Assembly (NCBI GenBank): GCA_023251155.1
Contig: JAHEZH010000028.1
Coordinates: 1-46,624 of the forward strand
Length of the DNA: 46,624 nt
Direction of reading: 5' to 3'
Origin: Flammeovirgaceae bacterium
Lineage (GTDB): Bacteria; Bacteroidota; Bacteroidia; Cytophagales; Cyclobacteriaceae
The notes under the pieces are model-generated. The model worked only from the letters and a program-made list of their open reading frames with translations. It was not told where the DNA came from and did no database searches. Both the position numbers and the translations under genes were made by a program. The number at the start of each line of letters is the position of its first letter. Position 1 is the first letter of the stretch. This document shows positions 1 through 7,239 of this stretch, piece after piece.

Positions 1-1202
1 GCCACGAGGGTATTCAGGTGCAGCGCTCTTCTGAATACCAGTGAGGAGTCATAATGCGCCAGCGAATGCACGTACGCTTTCTGGTCGAACTTAATATTTC
101 CCAGAAGGTTATGTGCAAAAGCTTCACCTGCTTTGTCTTTGATTTGCTTCATCTGCAAAAGTGATTTCCGCCCGTACTCTTCTGCCGGAACATAATTTTT
201 CAGATTGTAGTACGACCAGCCGATCCATGCGTTGACCCGCGCGATATCATGACCGGATCTTAATTCTTCATCCAGTTTCAGCGCATTAAAATAATACTCC
301 AGTGCTTTCAGGTATTCTCCCCTGCTGTCAAATACTCTTCCTACACGAAACAGCGCCAGCGCCTTCTGTCTTTTAAAGTCATGTTTTCCCAGCGAATTCA
401 AAGCAAGCTCATAGGCCTTTATTGCCTCTATCGACTGGTTACGGGCCGAATAGATGTCGCCCAGGTTGATATTGCTGAAGATGAGCAGTTCATTGTCTTT
501 GTATCTTCTGGCCACCTCCATGGTCCGGTTGATGTAATGCATGGCCGAATCGGCATGCCCCATTCCAAAATGAGTGGCCGCCATTAATCGCCAGCAGTCC
601 GCAATCAATAAACTGTCACCCACCGTATAGCGCACATCACGTGCCTTATACAGATAACCCAGTGCCTTATCAAATTCAGAAAGCTCCTGGTACATCCATC
701 CATAATGAAAATACACCGATCCCAGTGCCCGTCCCGCAGGTATTCCTTTCAGCAGTTCTTCTGTTCGTTGATAATAGACAATGGCTGAATCATAGATGCC
801 TTGTACTTTATACAGATTACCTATTCGTGTAAGAGTATATGCCGGGTATTCCCCAAAGTTTTTCCCTCCGGATGCTTCAATGGCCTGTTGATAATACCGG
901 GCGGCTTCATCATAGTTGCCCGTAAAATAGAAGTACATGCCGATGTCGGTCAGCGCTATGGTAAGGCTTTCGGGGTGCTGTTCCTTTTTCGCCAGGTCAT
1001 ACTCCTTCTTCGCTGCACTATGCGCCTTTTCATAATCGTAATCCCAATAGATATTAACGATCTGGTGCAGCAGTTTTATTTTGGATAGATTATCGTTCGC
1101 TTTTTGTTCAAGTCGGAAAAGGCTATCAATCTTGCTCTCCTGGGCAGTAGCGGCTAGGGTTGCCAGAGCGGCAACCAGGAATAAAGTAATGATTACCCTC
1201 AT
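1..1202 (-). CDS. Secreted/periplasmic TPR protein, 3' end beyond window (probable signalling protein)
   Basis: The reading frame is open from an ATG at 1202 down to base 1, about 400 residues, with no stop, so the C-terminus lies outside the window. The N-terminus is a Sec signal peptide (MRVIITLFLVAALATLAATA, then Q). It is followed by tandem TPR-like helices with typical signatures such as GNYDEAARYYQQAIEAS. This is the same layout as the start of the neighbouring 1246-3828 sensor kinase, so the missing part could hold a membrane segment and a histidine kinase or LuxR-type output domain; that is inference. It lies 43 bases downstream of that kinase on the same strand. A perfect TAnnTTTG -7 element at 1233-1240 suggests it may also have its own promoter. 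Confidence 0.8.
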   Translation of the reverse strand, partial: MRVIITLFLVAALATLAATAQESKIDSLFRLEQKANDNLSKIKLLHQIVNIYWDYDYEKAHSAAKKEYDLAKKEQHPESLTIALTDIGMYFYFTGNYDEAARYYQQAIEASGGKNFGEYPAYTLTRIGNLYKVQGIYDSAIVYYQRTEELLKGIPAGRALGSVYFHYGWMYQELSEFDKALGYLYKARDVRYTVGDSLLIADCWRLMAATHFGMGHADSAMHYINRTMEVARRYKDNELLIFSNINLGDIYSARNQSIEAIKAYELALNSLGKHDFKRQKALALFRVGRVFDSRGEYLKALEYYFNALKLDEELRSGHDIARVNAWIGWSYYNLKNYVPAEEYGRKSLLQMKQIKDKAGEAFAHNLLGNIKFDQKAYVHSLAHYDSSLVFRRALHLNTLV

Positions 1203-1232
1203 GATCAATTATCCAACTTCACGATTTGTGAA

Positions 1233-1240
1233 CAAATATA
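1233..1240 (-). promoter_or_regulatory. Putative -7 element (TATATTTG) for the TPR gene ending at 1202
   Basis: On the minus strand this reads TATATTTG, a perfect match to the Bacteroidota primary-sigma -7 consensus TAnnTTTG, 31 bases before the ATG at 1202. No good -33 TTTG is seen 19-21 bases further upstream, so the call rests on the -7 match and its position. Confidence 0.45.
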
Positions 1241-1245
1241 TCAAA

Positions 1246-3828
1246 TCAAACCACGTGCATCGTCTGCGATGAGGGCAATATCACTTCAAACGAAGAGCCC
1301 CGTGCTTCTACGCTGGTAAAATCAATCCTTCCGCTCAGCTTTTCAACCGATTTTTTGACAATGTAAAGCCCCAATCCATTGCCTTTGGAATGCTGACTGG
1401 CCCTGAAATACATATCAAAAATCCGGCTGAAGTACTCTTCTCTGATGCCCTGTCCATTGTCTTTCACTTTGATTACGAGTTCGCCCTGTCGTATCCATGC
1501 GCTTATTCCTATGAACGGATCGTCCACTCCACAAAAATCGATCGCGTTTTCAATCAGGTTTTCGATGATGATTTTCACCATGGCCGGATACGAACTGAAA
1601 ACAATATTCGGTTCTACATGAACCGAGGCGCGAATGTGCTTCATCGCAATCAAATCTCTGAAACTGTGAATCACCTGATGGATTAACTCTTCGATAAATA
1701 ACTCTTTGTAGACGAGTTGCTGCGCCCCCAGATCACTGATGGATTGAAGTTTGATCAGCATCCGGTCGAGATTCATAGCGGTTTCTCTCACCTTATCGAA
1801 AAGCTCCAGTGCATTGGTATCTTTCACCGTAATTTTCGCCACCTCGGCCAAACCAAGAAACGTTGTCAGTGGCCTTCTGAAATCGTGCGATGAACGATAG
1901 AAAAAAGTATCAAGTTCTTTATAGGCCTGCTTTACTTCTAAGGTACGCTCTGCCACCTTCGACTCCAGATTGATATTGATCCGTCCGATGGTTTCGTTGG
2001 CTTCAATCAATTCTTCGGATTGTGCCTGTATCTCTTCTTTCTGTTCGGTTATCTCCCGGTTGGCTTTACGGATGTTTCGTGAGTAGCGATAGGTAATGAA
2101 CGCCAGCAGGGTGGTCAATATAATCCCTGATGTAATGGAAGTAATGATGATGTTCTTCCGGGCCAGTTCATCTTCCTGAAGGCTCAACTTTGCATTCTGC
2201 AAAGCAATTTCCTGATTCTTTTGCTCGACCTGGTACAATGCCTGCATCTCGGCAATTTTGGTACTGTTAACGGTTACATAAATGCTGTCTTTGATTTCAT
2301 CGTATAATTTCCGGTAGTGCAGTGATTTTACAAAGTCTTTTTTCTTTTCAAAGAGTTCCGAAAAAAACTGATAGTTCGTTTTCAACAGTAGCTTAGACTT
2401 GGTTCTGCTGGCACTTTCAAAACCCTGCTTCAGGTAGTGTTCGGCTTCACTATACTCTCCGATACGGATCAGTAACTCACCAATGCTGTTATAGGAAGTG
2501 CCCATACCCAGATCGCTTCCAAAAGCTTTCTCCATCTCCATACTTTCTTTCTGGTAGTCCAGTGCTTTTTTAAAATCGCCTTGTTCTTCATAGACCAGCG
2601 CCATATTAAAGATCACATCGGCTACACCTTCCTTATAGTTAAGCTTCCTTCTGATTTCAAGCGCCCTGTTTAGCTCACCGAGTGCTTCTGCATACTGCTT
2701 TTTTTGAAACAGAATCAAGCCCCTTACATTATAGCAATTCGACAGCCCGTGACTGTCTTTGATGGACTCCCTGACCTTTTCTGAACGTGCCAGAAAATCC
2801 AGCGCCAAAGAAAAATTTAGCTGGCTTTTATATACCCAGGCAATGCCACTCAGCACATCGCCAATTTCTTTTTTCGATCTCAGTTGCTCAAAGTTGCGTA
2901 GCGCTTCGAAATAATAAGTCAATGCCAGATCAAACTGGCTGCGCTCGGTATACAGCTCTCCTATTTCGGCACTTGTCCGGGCATAGAGGTAAGCAAAGTT
3001 CTGATCTTTCAACAGGTTGAGTGCCTTGAACAATTGTGTCTGTGCCCATTCAAAATCTCCCAGTTTTTGATGCACCATACCATCGTTCAGGTAGCAGCTT
3101 ACTTTCAGTGCCACATTATCATAAAATCCCTTATCAATCAGGTCACAGGCAATATCAAAATATTCATTTGCCTTAATGTAATTCGAGCGGCTCATCTCCA
3201 GCGAGCCAAGCATGATATTAGAGTCGATCAGCCCGCGCTTGTTATTGACTTCTTCTCTCAACTGCAGTGAGCGTGTATAAAAACGCGAAGCGTCATCCAA
3301 CCGGTATTGTAACTGTCGCAATACACCTATGCATTTGTACGCATACGACAGGTAGACTTTATCATTCGCTGCTTTAAGAATAGCCGTGGCTTTGGCATAG
3401 TACATGTCGGCCGAATCATAAGCGGTTTTTACCCGATATAAATTTCCCATCAGGGTCCAGTTATAGCCCGCTGACACCGGATCAACTTTATCATCAATGG
3501 CTTCCGACTGCCTGAAATAATTCATCGCCATAGGGTGATCTCCGTCCAGAAAATACTTGAACCCAATCAGGGATAGTGCTTTTTTCTCACCTTTGAGGTA
3601 GTTGGCTTCCCTGGATAATTTGTAGGCCAGCAGGGATTCCTCAAACCCCATTTTGATATCCTGATCATAGACAATAAAAGCAATCTCGAAATGAATGTCG
3701 ACCAGGGTGCGCAAGTCCCTGGTTTCCTTCAGCACTCTTCTCAAACTATCCAGTTGCTGCTGTTGCCCAAACAGTGCATGCGAGAGAAAAAAAACAAAAA
3801 GCGCTCCGACAAAGCTTCTCTTGCACAT
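1246..3828 (-). CDS. TPR-containing sensor histidine kinase
   Basis: This 860-residue protein starts with a signal peptide (MCKRSFVGALFVFFLSHALFG) and carries about a dozen TPR helix pairs to about residue 520. A transmembrane segment lies near 557-580 (IIITSITSGIILTTLLAFI), followed by a charged coiled coil and a HisKA/HATPase_c module. The phospho-acceptor is His648 in SSHDFRRPLTTF. The N box ENLIENAIDFC is near 755, the G1 box VKDNGQGI near 785 and the G2 box GNGLGLYIVKK near 818. The TPRs should lie in the periplasm and the kinase in the cytoplasm, an arrangement frequent in Bacteroidota whose ligands are mostly unknown. No receiver domain is fused and no response regulator is adjacent, so its partner is unknown. 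It is co-directional with the TPR gene ending at 1202. Confidence 0.92.
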   Translation of the reverse strand: MCKRSFVGALFVFFLSHALFGQQQQLDSLRRVLKETRDLRTLVDIHFEIAFIVYDQDIKMGFEESLLAYKLSREANYLKGEKKALSLIGFKYFLDGDHPMAMNYFRQSEAIDDKVDPVSAGYNWTLMGNLYRVKTAYDSADMYYAKATAILKAANDKVYLSYAYKCIGVLRQLQYRLDDASRFYTRSLQLREEVNNKRGLIDSNIMLGSLEMSRSNYIKANEYFDIACDLIDKGFYDNVALKVSCYLNDGMVHQKLGDFEWAQTQLFKALNLLKDQNFAYLYARTSAEIGELYTERSQFDLALTYYFEALRNFEQLRSKKEIGDVLSGIAWVYKSQLNFSLALDFLARSEKVRESIKDSHGLSNCYNVRGLILFQKKQYAEALGELNRALEIRRKLNYKEGVADVIFNMALVYEEQGDFKKALDYQKESMEMEKAFGSDLGMGTSYNSIGELLIRIGEYSEAEHYLKQGFESASRTKSKLLLKTNYQFFSELFEKKKDFVKSLHYRKLYDEIKDSIYVTVNSTKIAEMQALYQVEQKNQEIALQNAKLSLQEDELARKNIIITSITSGIILTTLLAFITYRYSRNIRKANREITEQKEEIQAQSEELIEANETIGRININLESKVAERTLEVKQAYKELDTFFYRSSHDFRRPLTTFLGLAEVAKITVKDTNALELFDKVRETAMNLDRMLIKLQSISDLGAQQLVYKELFIEELIHQVIHSFRDLIAMKHIRASVHVEPNIVFSSYPAMVKIIIENLIENAIDFCGVDDPFIGISAWIRQGELVIKVKDNGQGIREEYFSRIFDMYFRASQHSKGNGLGLYIVKKSVEKLSGRIDFTSVEARGSSFEVILPSSQTMHVV

Positions 3829-3933
3829 GAAATTTCGGGGGTATAAATGTGTTATTGTAATGTAAATAAAAAACAGGAATTACAAAGAAAATCACCCTAT
3901 TGTTAAGGAGGCAGGAGGTAATTTCTCGTCTTT

Positions 3934-4029
3934 ATGCCGGTTTATAGAAGGTGGCTTATTCCCCTATGTTTTCTGAATTTAATTAGTGAATTTTATCCTA
4001 CACTTTATAAACCTATCCCAACCCTATGA
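3934..4029 (+). CDS. Possible 31-residue upstream ORF overlapping the SPFH start
   Basis: An ATG at 3934 opens 31 codons whose TGA (4027-4029) overlaps the ATG of the SPFH gene (4026) in an ATGA arrangement. The predicted peptide is hydrophobic (MPVYRRWLIPLCFLNLISEF...). Two strong Shine-Dalgarno-like runs, AAGGAGG at 3905-3911 and AGGAGG at 3913-3918, lie upstream, but 15 bases before the ATG, which is longer than ideal. A candidate promoter lies inside this ORF (3941-3972), so the two interpretations compete. An open frame of this length is expected by chance fairly often. Confidence 0.2.
   Translation: MPVYRRWLIPLCFLNLISEFYPTLYKPIPTL
3941..3972 (+). promoter_or_regulatory. Candidate promoter for the SPFH gene
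   Basis: TTTA at 3941-3944 (3 of 4 to the -33 TTTG), a 20-base spacer, and TATGTTTT at 3965-3972 (one mismatch to TAnnTTTG at the last base). The spacing fits Bacteroidota promoters. It lies about 55 bases before the SPFH start and within the possible small ORF 3934-4029. Confidence 0.3.
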
Positions 4030-4841
4030 ATAACAAAAGACTCCCGATCATTGTATTGGCAGTGATCTCATTTATTGTCTTAATTGCACTCTCCTCCAGC
4101 CTATTTTATACCGTACAGCCCGCCGAAAGAGCGGTGATCTTTTATCCGTTCGGAATAGGGCTGGATAAAGAGCACACCATCGAACAAGGCACCCACATGA
4201 AGGCTCCATGGAATGAGGTATTCATTTATAAGGTGAATGAAATGTCGACTGATGAAAACATGGATATTCTTGACAAAAACGGACTTTCAATTCATATCGA
4301 TGTCTCTGTCCGCTATTTCCCCGCTCCTGACAAAATCGGCTATATTCACGAGAAATTCACCCGCGATTACGTCAATGTACTGGTGATACCGGAAGTGCGT
4401 TCCACCGTGCGCCAGGTGATGGGGCGTTATACTGCCGAAGAAATTTACTCTACCAAGAGAGCTGAAGTGGAAACCGCTATTCGTAACGAAAGTGAGAAGA
4501 TCTTGTCGGCTAACAATGTAAACGCTACTGCGGTGCTTATCCGCTCCATTGTGTTGCCGGAACAGATTAAAGCGGCCATCGAGAATAAACTGCAACAGGA
4601 GCAGGAAGCGTTGGCGTATCAATTCCGTCTGGACAAAGAAAAGAGTGAAGCCGAGCGTAAACGCATTGCTGCGGAAGGGGAATCGAGAGCCAATAATATC
4701 ATCAACAATAGCTTATCGGATAAGTTATTGAAAATGAGAGGAATTGAAGCTACTTTAGAGCTGGCCAAGTCTCCTAACAGCAAAATCATCGTTGTGGGCT
4801 CGGGCAAAGATGGCTTACCAATGATTCTGGGAAATAATTAA
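4026..4841 (+). CDS. SPFH/band 7 prohibitin-family membrane protein
   Basis: This 271-residue protein has one N-terminal transmembrane helix (residues about 7-29, PIIVLAVISFIVLIALSSSL). A prohibitin-type SPFH domain follows (QPAERAVIFYPFGIG..., then EQGTHMKAPW and ISIHIDVSVRYFP-like strands, here LSIHIDVSVRYFP). A long charged helix at about 180-240 contains EAERKRIAAEGES, typical of the oligomerising coiled coil. SPFH proteins form large membrane-anchored rings that organise microdomains and often restrain membrane proteases such as FtsH. No protease or NfeD partner is adjacent, so the specific role is open. The start is placed at the ATG directly before the hydrophobic helix. It has no clear Shine-Dalgarno of its own. 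Confidence 0.9.
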   Translation: MNNKRLPIIVLAVISFIVLIALSSSLFYTVQPAERAVIFYPFGIGLDKEHTIEQGTHMKAPWNEVFIYKVNEMSTDENMDILDKNGLSIHIDVSVRYFPAPDKIGYIHEKFTRDYVNVLVIPEVRSTVRQVMGRYTAEEIYSTKRAEVETAIRNESEKILSANNVNATAVLIRSIVLPEQIKAAIENKLQQEQEALAYQFRLDKEKSEAERKRIAAEGESRANNIINNSLSDKLLKMRGIEATLELAKSPNSKIIVVGSGKDGLPMILGNN

Positions 4842-4908
4842 TTCATACCAAATCATTTTTATCTGATGGACCTGCGGAGTATTTTAGGGCAAATTAATTG
4901 AACGATAC

Positions 4909-6198
4909 ATGGCTAAGACTGCACAACTGATCATTGACGGGAAGACCTACGAGTTCCCGATCACTGAAGGAACAGAGAACGAGAAGGGAATTGACATTAG
5001 TGAATTGCTGGAGAAAACGGGAGCCGTTACACTTGATTTAGGTTACAAAAACACTGGTGCAACCAAGAGTGCAATCACTTTTCTGGATGGTGACAAAGGG
5101 ATTTTAAGATACAGAGGTTACTCCATTGAAGACCTGGCGGATAAGTCCACCTTCCTTGAAGTAGCTTATCTCTTGATTTTTGGTGAACTGCCGGCAAAAG
5201 ATCAACTGGGCAAATTTACCAACGATATCAAGACACACACGCTGGTACACGAAGACATCAAGAAAATACTGGATGGGTTTCCTTCCACCTCGCACCCGAT
5301 GGGCGTGCTGGCTTCATTATTCTGCGCACAAACAGCTTTCTATCCGGAGTCGCTCGATCCTAACCGCTCTACCGATGGTGTTTACCTGAGCATTGTTCGC
5401 TCATTGGCCAAGATGCCTACCTTTGCAGCATGGGCATTTAAAAATGCGGTAGGTCACCCGGTCAACTACCCGGACAACTCACTGGATTACTGCTCACGCT
5501 TCCTGAAGATGATGTATGCATTGCCTGCGGAAGACTATGAAGTAGACCCTGTTGTTGCCAACGCATTGGACAAGCTGTTGATTCTTCATGCCGATCATGA
5601 ACAAAACTGTTCTACTTCCACAGTACGTATCGTTGGTTCATCCAAAGCAAGCATTTACTCTTCCATCTCCGCTGGTATCAATGCCTTGTGGGGACCTCTT
5701 CACGGAGGGGCTAATCAGGAAGTGATTGTGATGCTGGAAAACATCAAGAACGATGGTGGTGATACCGAAAAATGGATCAATAAAGCAAAAGACAAGAACA
5801 GCGGCTTCCGCCTGATGGGCTTTGGCCACCGCGTGTATAAGAACTTCGATCCGCGTGCAAAGATCATCAAGAAAGCAGCCGATGATGTATTGAAGAAACT
5901 GGGGGTAAACGACCCTGTTTTGGAGATTGCGCAAAAACTGGAAGAAGCGGCATTGAAAGATCCGTACTTCGTAGAAAGAAAACTATATCCAAACGTTGAC
6001 TTCTACTCAGGTATAATCTACCGTGCATTGGGTATTCCGGTGGATATGTTTACTGTAATGTTTGCAATGGGTCGCCTTCCGGGATGGATCGCTCAGTGGA
6101 AAGAATTGCGTGAGAACAAGGAACCTATTGGTCGTCCTCGCCAGATTTACACAGGGCCAACCCTACGCCCTTACGTGAGTATTGATCAACGTAAATAA
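4909..6198 (+). CDS. gltA: Citrate synthase (type II, hexameric class)
   Basis: This protein condenses acetyl-CoA and oxaloacetate to citrate, the entry step of the TCA cycle. Its 429 residues match the length and domain order of the E. coli-like type II enzyme, including the N-terminal beta domain (residues 1-60) absent from short archaeal forms. Catalytic residues are recognisable: His265 in PLHGGANQEV, His307 in MGFGHRVYKNFDPRA and Asp364 in VDFYSG, in register with the E. coli H264/H305/D362 set. Arginine-bearing substrate motifs such as GRLPGWIAQW are present near the C-terminus. It lies 67 bases after the SPFH gene with no obvious functional link. An intrinsic terminator follows at 6221-6248. 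Confidence 0.97.
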   Translation: MAKTAQLIIDGKTYEFPITEGTENEKGIDISELLEKTGAVTLDLGYKNTGATKSAITFLDGDKGILRYRGYSIEDLADKSTFLEVAYLLIFGELPAKDQLGKFTNDIKTHTLVHEDIKKILDGFPSTSHPMGVLASLFCAQTAFYPESLDPNRSTDGVYLSIVRSLAKMPTFAAWAFKNAVGHPVNYPDNSLDYCSRFLKMMYALPAEDYEVDPVVANALDKLLILHADHEQNCSTSTVRIVGSSKASIYSSISAGINALWGPLHGGANQEVIVMLENIKNDGGDTEKWINKAKDKNSGFRLMGFGHRVYKNFDPRAKIIKKAADDVLKKLGVNDPVLEIAQKLEEAALKDPYFVERKLYPNVDFYSGIIYRALGIPVDMFTVMFAMGRLPGWIAQWKELRENKEPIGRPRQIYTGPTLRPYVSIDQRK

Positions 6199-6220
6199 TC
6201 AAACCGAACTTTCTATATTT

Positions 6221-6248
6221 AAGGCTGGCTTCCAAACCAGCCTTTTTT
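6221..6248 (+). terminator. Rho-independent terminator after gltA
   Basis: A perfect 8-bp stem, AAGGCTGG (6221-6228) with CCAGCCTT (6237-6244), 8-base loop, then TTTT continuing as an AT-rich tract. It lies 22 bases after the gltA stop and ends only 5 bases before the ATG of the next gene (6254), so it also forms that gene's initiation region. Confidence 0.8.
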
Positions 6249-6253
6249 ATTTT

Positions 6254-6517
6254 ATGGCATTAGCAGATGACTTTCAAAATGCAGTGAGCGCTTCACAGCA
6301 GCTTACCAAACGCCCTTCCAACGAAGAACTTCTTGACCTGTACGCACTCTTCAAACAAGCAAGTGAGGGAGATGTCAGTGGCGATCGTCCGGGTGGTTTC
6401 GACTTTAAAGCCATTGCCAAATACGATGCATGGAAAGACAAGAAAGGCTTGTCAAAAGACGAAGCCATGCACAACTATGTGGCTTTGGTGAACAAGCTGA
6501 AGGAGTCGTACGCATAA
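6254..6517 (+). CDS. Acyl-CoA-binding protein (ACBP family)
   Basis: This 87-residue four-helix protein binds long-chain acyl-CoA esters in the cytosol and buffers or delivers them to lipid metabolism. The sequence is a full-length ACBP: MALADDFQNAVSASQQL at the start, then LYALFKQASEGDVSGDRPG, followed by DFKAIAKYDAWKDKKGLSKD and AMHNYVALVNKL, matching the family's Y-x-x-F/Y-K-Q-A, K-Y/W-D-A-W and Y-[IV]-x-x-[LV]-x-x-L positions. The ATG at 6254 is chosen because family members begin M-[SA]-x-x-x-x-F. An in-frame start further upstream (6182) would run through gltA and the terminator. ACBPs are mainly eukaryotic but recur in Bacteroidota. No Shine-Dalgarno is visible, and a terminator hairpin lies immediately upstream. 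Confidence 0.93.
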   Translation: MALADDFQNAVSASQQLTKRPSNEELLDLYALFKQASEGDVSGDRPGGFDFKAIAKYDAWKDKKGLSKDEAMHNYVALVNKLKESYA

Positions 6518-6541
6518 GTTCATTAGTTAATACAGGAACGA

Positions 6542-7237
6542 TTGAATCTCTTTTATCAACCGGATCTGCCTGCGGGCGCTTTTCATCTGGATGAAGATGA
6601 ATCGCGACATGCCGTGAGAGTACTTCGCATGGAAGATGGCGATCTGCTGGATGTAACTGATGGAAAAGGGATTCTTTACAAATGCCGGATCACCAAAGCG
6701 GATTCAAAAAAATGCCATTTTGAGGTAATCGAAAAGAGGGAACAACAAAAGAAAAATGATTTCATCCATATCGCGATCGCGCCAACAAAAAATGCCGATC
6801 GTATAGAGTGGTTTGTTGAAAAAGCGGTTGAAATCGGCGTGGATCAGATCAGTTTTGTGCTCTGTCAGAAATCTGAACGTAAAAACATCAACATCGAGCG
6901 CATTCAGAAAGTAGCGATCAGCGCAATGAAGCAATCACAGCAAAGTACATTACCCCTCCTTACCTTGCTCCTTCCCTTCAACCAAATTGTAAGCGTCAAA
7001 GCCGATCAGAAATTCATCGCGTATGTCGATCAGGACAATCCGGATTTATTAAAGAACAAAGCCGCGAAAGGAAAAAACTGCCTTGTACTGATTGGTCCTG
7101 AAGGAGATTTTTCAAAGGAAGAACTGAACCTTGCCTTTCAAAACCACTTTATAAAAGTAAGCCTTGGACCTAACCGGCTAAGAACAGAAACGGCAGGCCT
7201 TGCGGCCTGCCATATTCTCAATCTGATCAATCAATAA
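6542..7237 (+). CDS. rsmE: 16S rRNA (uracil(1498)-N(3))-methyltransferase RsmE
   Basis: This SPOUT-class enzyme methylates U1498 of 16S rRNA using S-adenosylmethionine. Its 231 residues cover an N-terminal PUA-like RNA-binding domain (about 1-70, DEDESRHAVRVLRMEDGD...) and a trefoil-knot methyltransferase domain. The knot motifs are visible: KNADRIEWFVEKAVEIGVD, the VLIGPEGDFSKEEL loop and VSLGPNRLRTETAGLAA near the end. Translation appears to begin at TTG 6542 (MNLFYQPDL...), since family members begin with this stretch and no ATG is available nearby. AGGA at 6534-6537 could serve as a weak ribosome binding site. It lies 24 bases after the ACBP gene. Its stop is only 2 bases from the stop of the convergent surface-protein gene. 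Confidence 0.95.
   Translation: MNLFYQPDLPAGAFHLDEDESRHAVRVLRMEDGDLLDVTDGKGILYKCRITKADSKKCHFEVIEKREQQKKNDFIHIAIAPTKNADRIEWFVEKAVEIGVDQISFVLCQKSERKNINIERIQKVAISAMKQSQQSTLPLLTLLLPFNQIVSVKADQKFIAYVDQDNPDLLKNKAAKGKNCLVLIGPEGDFSKEELNLAFQNHFIKVSLGPNRLRTETAGLAACHILNLINQ
7192..7211. terminator. GC-rich hairpin in the end of rsmE, possible terminator for convergent genes
   Basis: GGCAGGCC (7192-7199), loop TTGC, GGCCTGCC (7204-7211): a perfect 8-bp stem and tetraloop inside the last codons of rsmE. Since rsmE and the minus-strand gene at 7240 have stops 2 bases apart, termination signals must lie inside coding sequence. On the minus strand the hairpin is followed by GTTTCTGTTCTT, moderately U-rich. 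It may instead simply be coding sequence. Confidence 0.4.
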
Positions 7238-7239
7238 TT

